Shown piece after piece: positions 58,717-64,000 of a stretch of DNA of 64,000 bases (positions are counted from its first letter, which is position 1; every line of letters begins with the position of its first letter). Source of the stretch: Powellomyces hirtus (taxonomy: Eukaryota; Chytridiomycota; Chytridiomycetes; Spizellomycetales; Powellomycetaceae); the NCBI GenBank assembly GCA_025526995.1, contig JAHLKG010000008.1, forward strand, positions 434,001 through 498,000, in the 5' to 3' direction. The position numbers and the translations under genes were made by a program. Under the pieces are notes generated by a model. It was not told where the DNA came from. It did not search any database and worked only from the letters and a program-made list of their open reading frames with translations.

Positions 58717-59487
58717 ATGGCATGCTTCTCAATCGAAATCTTGGAAAACGTCGTGGACTTCCTGTGGGACGACATCGTGGTGCATCTCAATACTTCACTA
58801 TTCCTCACCCTGACGCTCGTCAACCCACGATGCAAAGCGATCATGTACCGTCGGCGGAAAGAGCTCATGAGAGCACAGGCGGCGGCAGTCCTCTGCGGCT
58901 CCTTCTTCTTGGATAAGACAGTTCGTTCCAATGATTTCTTCATGAACACGTGCATTCCAAGCATGGCATTGCTTGCTCAACTTGTGTCGACGATGCAATT
59001 AGTGGATGCTCAACGTGTGTGGACGATGCCGACGATGGACATGGTGGATCGGCGCAACGATTTGCTAGAATACGTATTAAAATCGCTTCAGAAGCACAAA
59101 AACAGAATCGTTCCCTCTTTGGAGACTTTGGAACAAACGCTCATCATGCAAACCGCTTACGAGGGTCTAGACTGCACCGCGCAATTAGCAGCACTGCTAG
59201 AGTTGCCCGCCACCAGGTCTCAGAAGATCTGGCTCTTGTCGAATATCAACGTCAAATTCAGAGTCGATTCAACGTCGGATGAACAGAGTTACATTCGAGA
59301 ATTCGGGTTCCTCCTTTTCGACGCGATCAATCCTTTTCACGTTCCTGGCGATTTTTTCCTCTTTGTATGCGATAACGTCCCTCAGAACGAGGAAGAAGAT
59401 ATGTCACGGCATTTGAAACGTGCGCCGATGTTTCTTGACCTGACGGAATCGTGCAATGCATGCGCCGTTCTTGATTGTAGTGTGTAA
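58717..59487 (+). CDS. F-box-like protein, intact tandem paralogue
   Basis: Intronless, 256 aa, ATG at 58717. The N terminus MACFSIEILENVVDFLWDDI with LFLTLTLVNPRCKAIMYRRR has the spacing of a fungal F-box (hydrophobic helix pairs, then LVN and a basic stretch), which would bind Skp1 in SCF ubiquitin ligases. The remaining ~190 residues contain no LRR, WD40 or other repeat that I recognise. It shares its layout with the broken copy 1 kb upstream, and an 18-bp sequence (TTGGTTATCCCTGAAACC) is conserved upstream of both (56734 and 58421). Confidence 0.6.
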   Translation: MACFSIEILENVVDFLWDDIVVHLNTSLFLTLTLVNPRCKAIMYRRRKELMRAQAAAVLCGSFFLDKTVRSNDFFMNTCIPSMALLAQLVSTMQLVDAQRVWTMPTMDMVDRRNDLLEYVLKSLQKHKNRIVPSLETLEQTLIMQTAYEGLDCTAQLAALLELPATRSQKIWLLSNINVKFRVDSTSDEQSYIREFGFLLFDAINPFHVPGDFFLFVCDNVPQNEEEDMSRHLKRAPMFLDLTESCNACAVLDCSV

Positions 59488-61042
59488 AGTATGTAGCGTC
59501 ATGTCATAGCAAAGTAACAGCGCAAAAGAATTGTTTGAATACATATCAGTTGTTTGATCTACGGACCACCTCGATGAATAGAGCGGTGACAAAGCATCAC
59601 GCCTGCGCGATATATATCCACTTCCATGAATGGTCTTTGCAGAACCTTCCTAGCTTGCCTCCCTCGTTCTGCAAGGATTTATCGGTGCCCTCTTATCACA
59701 GCCGTGGCTCTGCTGCTCGTTAACTCATTTACGTCGTCTACGGACCGAAAGAGTCTCCTCACTCACCCGCATCCGCCTTGAGGACCTGATTGGTCATTTT
59801 GTGCGGAGATTCGCCCACTATCTGGTGAGCACTGTCGTCCTAGACTACGAGGTTACTGAACCAGGACAAGCAGCAAAGAAGGCCGGTATGATCCTCCGTA
59901 CGTTCTAGGTGATGTGTCACGCGTGATGCAAATGAAGGGTAAAGGCCGACCAACCAGGTGTTGCTCGATCGATATGACCTAGAGGTCCCGATCCATACTT
60001 TCACATGATACCGAGTCCGACCTAGAAAAACTACGCAGCAGGGGTCGCACGAAAAAATTATGGAAGTCCAACTTTGAAAGATAGAAGAGAACAATCAACA
60101 TTTCGAAGGGCGTCGGTACGGTATGTGGATGTGCAAAGCCGTAGACTGATGGAAAGATGGAAGGAGGGATTATCCCTCTGCATACCCAATGACAAGCGTA
60201 GTTTTGCGAGACCACAAAAGCGCTGACAATGCAGCAACTGGGGAAGCCTGCCAGAAAACCGAGATCTGCATTGACTGTTAGACCAATACCAGCACAGCTC
60301 CACAGATGCTATGAGGAGAGGAAATCACCGCATTGAAAATCGCAGAGTTTCAATCGGACTACAAGTCTAAACCCGCCGAAGGCAACTGTCAGAGTCCAGC
60401 CCCAACAGATAAGATACCGCAAAGCCGCTTCTTTTGCAACGTATGGTAACTATCTACAGAACGAACCTCGTTGAAACTGATTAAAGGACCGCACACGCAA
60501 CGGCCGAGCACCCACCAGTCCATCGCCACCCTTGGAACATTTGGTTCTCGGAAATTGAAGACAGATGTCTAGATACTATTCTCGTTAGAGCCCTATTCAT
60601 GGATTGGCATGTCATCCACTTCGTGCATTCAATCTGAGATGTCAGGAAATCCCACGGACTTCCTACTCCAATATAACTTCCTAACTTGGTGGATGAATCC
60701 CAAGGACACATCCAACAACCGCACAGTATATGCAGGTAACACGGAGGGACCCGAGCCTCAAAAGCAAACCGTTCAGGAGTGATGTGATGTGCAAGGTACG
60801 CGAGGTGTGCTAATGTGGCTTGTACGAAAGGCGCGCAGCAGCGTGATGCGTGAAACTTGGTGGACGCCACTTAGCGCGGCGCATCCCCAAAGCGGACTTG
60901 ACGCATCGTTTCACCCGTCAACGACTTTCTTGTTATTGGATCTCTGTCACCTACCCCTCCTCTCTCCGTCGGCACACAGCGCACGTCCGAGACACGATGA
61001 TAATTGGGATCACCTAGCCGCACGTCGGTTGAAGTACCCCGA
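59488..61042. other. 1.5-kb stretch without recognisable gene
   Basis: No convincing coding frame on either strand and no structural RNA fold noticed. Confidence 0.45.
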
Positions 61043-61050
61043 ATATATAA
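61043..61050 (+). promoter_or_regulatory. TATA box of the Kex2-site precursor gene
   Basis: TATATAAG-type box (GAATATATAAGC) about 126-133 bp upstream of the ATG at 61176, followed by a pyrimidine-rich stretch (CCTTTCCTCTCTCTCG) typical of highly expressed fungal promoters. Confidence 0.6.
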
Positions 61051-61175
61051 GCTAGGCAGAGAGGTCTGCAACCCTTTCCTCTCTCTCGTTCATCCTGTCT
61101 ATTCCACACGTTATTCTTAGAGACTTCTAGGGGAACCCTCGCTTAGTCAACCCACCCATCATATACAACAAGATA

Positions 61176-61712
61176 ATGGTTTCCATCAAGACTTCGATCC
61201 TCGCCGCGGCTGTTGCCACGATCGCGCTTGCAGACGTTGCCCGTGCAAACGCAGTCGAAGTTGAGGCCCGCGACCCTGTCGAAAAGGCCGAAGTCGCAGT
61301 TGAGGCCCGCGACCCCCGTTTCCCTCCCCAGTTCCCTGTCGAGAAGCGGGAACCCCGCTGGTTCCCATATGCTGAAGTCGAGAAGCGCGATGACGGCGGC
61401 TACAAATCCACCGACAACAAGCTCACTGAAGAAGAGTGCGAGAATGACCCGGCCCCGGTCAACCCAAAGGAGGAGGAGTGCGAAGACGTCGAGGTCGACG
61501 AGAAGGGCAATGTCATCTCCACCGCCGCCCCAATGCCCACCGCCACCGCTACCTCATCAGAGGTTGCCACCGTCTCCGCCGACACAACTGCCACGGCCGC
61601 GCCCCAGACTGGAGGTGATGTCGTCTTCTCCTCTGCGAGACCTGCTACCATTGCTGCTGGCAGCGTTGCTGCGGCCGCTGCCGTTGTTGCCGTCTCGTGG
61701 TTCTTGGTGTAG
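61176..61712 (+). CDS. Secreted precursor with Kex2-type KR sites and GPI-like tail
   Basis: Intronless, 178 aa, ATG at 61176. Signal peptide to about Ala24. Then short repeats: VEARDP twice, and two Lys-Arg sites at residues 57-58 and 70-71, both preceded by VE (PVEKR, AEVEKR). Kex2-like cleavage after these would free an 11-13-residue peptide EPRWFPYAEVE. The rest is acidic with several Cys (EEECENDP, EEECEDVEVD), then Thr/Ala-rich, and ends in a hydrophobic tail (AAGSVAAAAAVVAVSWFLV) after a small-residue stretch, as in GPI-anchored proteins. It could be a wall protein with a cleaved propeptide or a peptide precursor. No family recognised. Confidence 0.72.
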   Translation: MVSIKTSILAAAVATIALADVARANAVEVEARDPVEKAEVAVEARDPRFPPQFPVEKREPRWFPYAEVEKRDDGGYKSTDNKLTEEECENDPAPVNPKEEECEDVEVDEKGNVISTAAPMPTATATSSEVATVSADTTATAAPQTGGDVVFSSARPATIAAGSVAAAAAVVAVSWFLV

Positions 61713-62383
61713 AGCTTGCTCCAGCTAGTGTAGCCTAGAGTCTTCCTTGTACATCCATTTTTGCGTAACTTGGCAGTGGCCTTGATTTTTGTTTAGACTT
61801 CTTTATCTGTTTTTTGTGCACCATATACTTCTTCTCAATGAACAACTGATTGAAATCCGAAAAGAATTTTGAAATTGTACCATGAGCGCATTGTTCTCTT
61901 CGTCCACCGTCACCCCTTCAAGGTGCGATGTTCTGACCGTTACGTTTCCTGACTAACATTAACCATCCCTTGAACAAGAGATACAATCCTTTCGTTCGTT
62001 CCTTCTACCGCCTGATGAGGGCGGTTCCAGGTTCGGAATCCTACGACATGCGATGACGATGTGCTCGTGAAAAGTTACTAAGACTAGAGTGCAAATGCCT
62101 CTGGAGTAGAATTGACTGCCTGATTGACACCTGTGGGACACACCAGAGACAGCTAAGCTGTCAGTTGCGTGGGTCAGAAGAAATGCACTGACATGAACAT
62201 GCCCTTCTCCTGTGGTCTTGTCTCATCGGTGTCCCTTTATCACATGGCAGCGCATGTGGCCTCACATCTCAGATGGTCTCATAACTCAGACCTATCAATT
62301 GGCCGTTCATAAAATGACAGCGAGAGTAGCGGGACTCCTTCAGGACGCAACTGTCACTGTCACTCGTGCTTCGGCTCCTCGCA
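61713..62383. other. Intergenic region without recognisable gene
   Basis: Contains the 3' end of the precursor gene; nothing else supported. Confidence 0.5.
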
Positions 62384-62815
62384 ATGGATTCATCAATGTC
62401 AAGCACCCGCACCTACTGGAATAACTTCATCAACAAGGGCAGCAACTACCTGGAGGGCAAAAAGAAGCGCAAGACCCGCCGTAAAGCAGCACATAACGCC
62501 GTGTGGCTCTCGCCCCTGGATATCAAGTTCACTCAAGCCACGATCTACGACACATTCACGAACTCGTCGCGCGTAGCCGACACGATTGCTGAGCTCAAGG
62601 CTGGACTGGATCCCGATCGCATCCCGGCCATTCGAGTGCGCAAACACAACGGAGTGTGGTACTCACTCGACAACCGCCGACTGTACTGCTTTCGCGAAGC
62701 TGGCACTCTTATGATTCGTTGTCACGACGTTACGTACACCCAGTCTCATCTGGAGCTCTTGTACAAGCGAACGACAACGTACAGTGGAGAACGTGTCAAG
62801 GTGGTCTCGCGATGA
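62384..62815 (+). CDS. Small DNRRLY-motif (ParB/Srx-fold-like) protein
   Basis: 143 aa from ATG at 62384 (MDSSMSSTRTYWNNFINKGS), no intron seen. A basic segment (KKKRKTRRK) is followed by a compact domain: VWLSPLDIKFTQATIYDTF, VADTIAELKAGLDPDRIPAI, VWYSLDNRRLYCFREAG. The order 'need-to-find' strand, IPAIRV and DNRRL at residues 96-100 resembles ParB-like domains in bacterial polymorphic proteins and lineage-expanded eukaryotic proteins. The basic segment could be a nuclear signal. Function unknown; the fold assignment is by motif only. Confidence 0.65.
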   Translation: MDSSMSSTRTYWNNFINKGSNYLEGKKKRKTRRKAAHNAVWLSPLDIKFTQATIYDTFTNSSRVADTIAELKAGLDPDRIPAIRVRKHNGVWYSLDNRRLYCFREAGTLMIRCHDVTYTQSHLELLYKRTTTYSGERVKVVSR

Positions 62816-63371
62816 GGAACGGAGCCCGTAGTTTTCCACAACAAAGCTGATGAGCATGCGATTGGCCTTTGAAGTGACGGCTTGGCTATTGTAGGGACTA
62901 GCCCGACGTTGAGAGATTGGCCTTTGCAGGGCGGCGTAGCGAAGTCTCTGTTGTCTTCATGTTTTGTTTTTCTCAATAGCACACATATTCTGGTGAATGT
63001 TCCCTTGTGAAAACTCCTACATTAGAGCAAGCTTAGCAGAGAAAAACGAGAAAACAAAAAAGAAAAAAAGGAAAAAGTTGGAGAAAACGAGTTTTGGTGA
63101 CAAGCGTCGGTATGAGGCTTACGCGTAGCGCGAGGACGAAGTCGACCACCAGTTTTCCCACCTACTCATTGCTTCTCATCTTTCTTGTCGAAATTTCTCG
63201 TCGCTTCCACCTCTTTCTTTAATCCAGCACTGCTTAATATCTTCTCATAATTGCCATTGCTGTACCTAGCTACGGCCCCTAGTCTCCTGCTGGCCTCGTC
63301 CCTCTTCTTGTGCGCGCTCCGCTAGCGATCTCTGTCTTAGACGTCTTCGGCACATTCAACCACCGCTGTCA
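62816..63371. other. Intergenic region upstream of the ARMC8 homologue
   Basis: Purine-rich run (AAACAAAAAAGAAAAAAAGG) near 63052 and a pyrimidine-rich 5' leader before the ATG. No gene seen. Confidence 0.5.
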
Positions 63372-64000
63372 TGGTGCAGCCTCTGTCTCCAACTGCAGTC
63401 TCGAAACATGAGGCGGCCGTAGCGGGCCTTGACGCTTTAGACCTACAAGAACGCACCCGCGCGGTACGGTTCATTAAGAACAATGTAATCGGAAATCGAA
63501 CCAAAAAGGAAATGTACCTAAGCATGGGCGTTGCCGCTCGGTAAGTTTCGCCATCGAATCCATTGTCGGGATGTCATACATGAAGGGCCATACTGATGCT
63601 GCTGTCGATGCTCCTTCACAGTCTTGTAGAGTTTCTTTTTGCTGAAGATTGTGATGTCGATCTGCGCGTTCAGGTAGCGGTGGTGCTGGGCAGTTTCGCA
63701 TATGGAAACGACCACAATATCAAGGTGTTGGTCGACGCTGGGGCCATCACTCCTTTGTTGGGAACTTTGGACGCTCCGGAAATGAAGTTGGTCGAAGCGG
63801 GCGCGCGAGCCTTGAAGGCCATCTTTCAAAGTGCGGAGGCGCCACACGAAGACGTTTTCCAGGTGCGCACGACCAAAGCCATGTAGCGAGGAATCTCATT
63901 GATCTACAACTGATTACACCCTCTCGGTCGATCATTCTAGGCCAGTTATGTTGAGAGTTTGATTCGTCTGCTGACGCCAACAACAGAAACCGTTGGCACA
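63372..64000 (+). CDS. Armadillo-repeat protein, ARMC8 / GID5 type (5' part only)
   Basis: ATG at 63372. Exons 63372-63540, 63622-63862 and 63941 to the window end, all joining in frame. Sequence runs ALDLQERTRAVRFIKNNVIG, LRVQVAVVLGSFAYGNDHNI, KVLVDAGAITPLLGTLDAPE, EAGARALKAIFQSAEAP, then SYVESLIRLLTP. The spacing and the FIKNNVIGN, AVVLGS and ALKAIF elements match the first repeats of ARMC8, the scaffold subunit of the GID/CTLH ubiquitin ligase (yeast Gid5/Vid28), which degrades gluconeogenic enzymes in yeast. The rest of the gene is outside the window. Confidence 0.85.

Noticed and set aside
60481..60870. 129-codon frame on the - strand in the 59.5-61 kb gap
   Set aside because: No motif, biased composition and no neighbouring signals; probably chance.
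1..64000. CRISPR arrays, rRNA genes, telomere repeats, bacterial operons
   Set aside because: Looked for and not found; spliced genes show eukaryotic nuclear DNA.

Overview
The window looks like nuclear DNA of a zoosporic (chytrid-type) fungus. Most genes are split by short GT-AG introns, usually 45-110 nt, with two introns above 450 nt. Gene content is fungal-like: a wall transglycosylase-like GH16 enzyme with LysM modules, a Bye1-type PHD/TFIIS/SPOC regulator, and a possible Kex2-processed secreted precursor. A PCM1 (centriolar satellite protein) homologue and a DHX34-type RNA helicase point to a lineage that still builds centrioles. The chytrid assignment is inference; no rRNA gene or other phylogenetic marker is present.

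Layout. 1-4323: the 3' part of a decayed Ty1/copia retrotransposon on the + strand. 4324-5675: flanking DNA with an unrecognised, broken coding fragment. 5676-11016: a complete copia element on the - strand, with two 500-bp LTRs that look identical, a 5-bp target duplication (GAGGA) and a primer site matching the anticodon region of initiator tRNA-Met. Its pol is broken by one stop and one frameshift. 11022-12440 is empty, followed by tRNA-Glu(UUC).

12.6-44.9 kb is a dense housekeeping block: a small zinc-finger ORF (-), DHX34 helicase (-), GH16-LysM wall enzyme (+), PCM1 homologue (+), UFD1-zinc finger-UBA protein (-), Bye1-like regulator (+), DNA topoisomerase I (-), alanyl-tRNA synthetase (+) and a gephyrin-type MogA-MoeA fusion (-). 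From DHX34 onward the genes alternate as divergent and convergent pairs: DHX34/GH16, UFD1/Bye1 and TOP1/AlaRS diverge; PCM1/UFD1, Bye1/TOP1 and AlaRS/gephyrin converge.

45-64 kb is looser: an LRR-like gene with a stop or tiny intron (-), about 2.3 kb of near-empty DNA, a dienelactone hydrolase (+), tRNA-Glu(CUC), a multi-spanning GT2 glycosyltransferase (+), an ER thioredoxin-like membrane protein with a repetitive linker (-), a tandem pair of F-box-like paralogues of which the first is a pseudogene (+), a Kex2-site secreted precursor (+), a small DNRRLY (ParB-like) protein (+), and the 5' end of an ARMC8/GID5 homologue (+) cut by the window edge.

The genes do not form one pathway. Themes are RNA quality control (DHX34), transcription (Bye1, TOP1), ubiquitin-linked turnover (UFD1-UBA, F-box-like, ARMC8) and wall or secretion functions (GH16-LysM, GT2, thioredoxin-like protein, Kex2 precursor).
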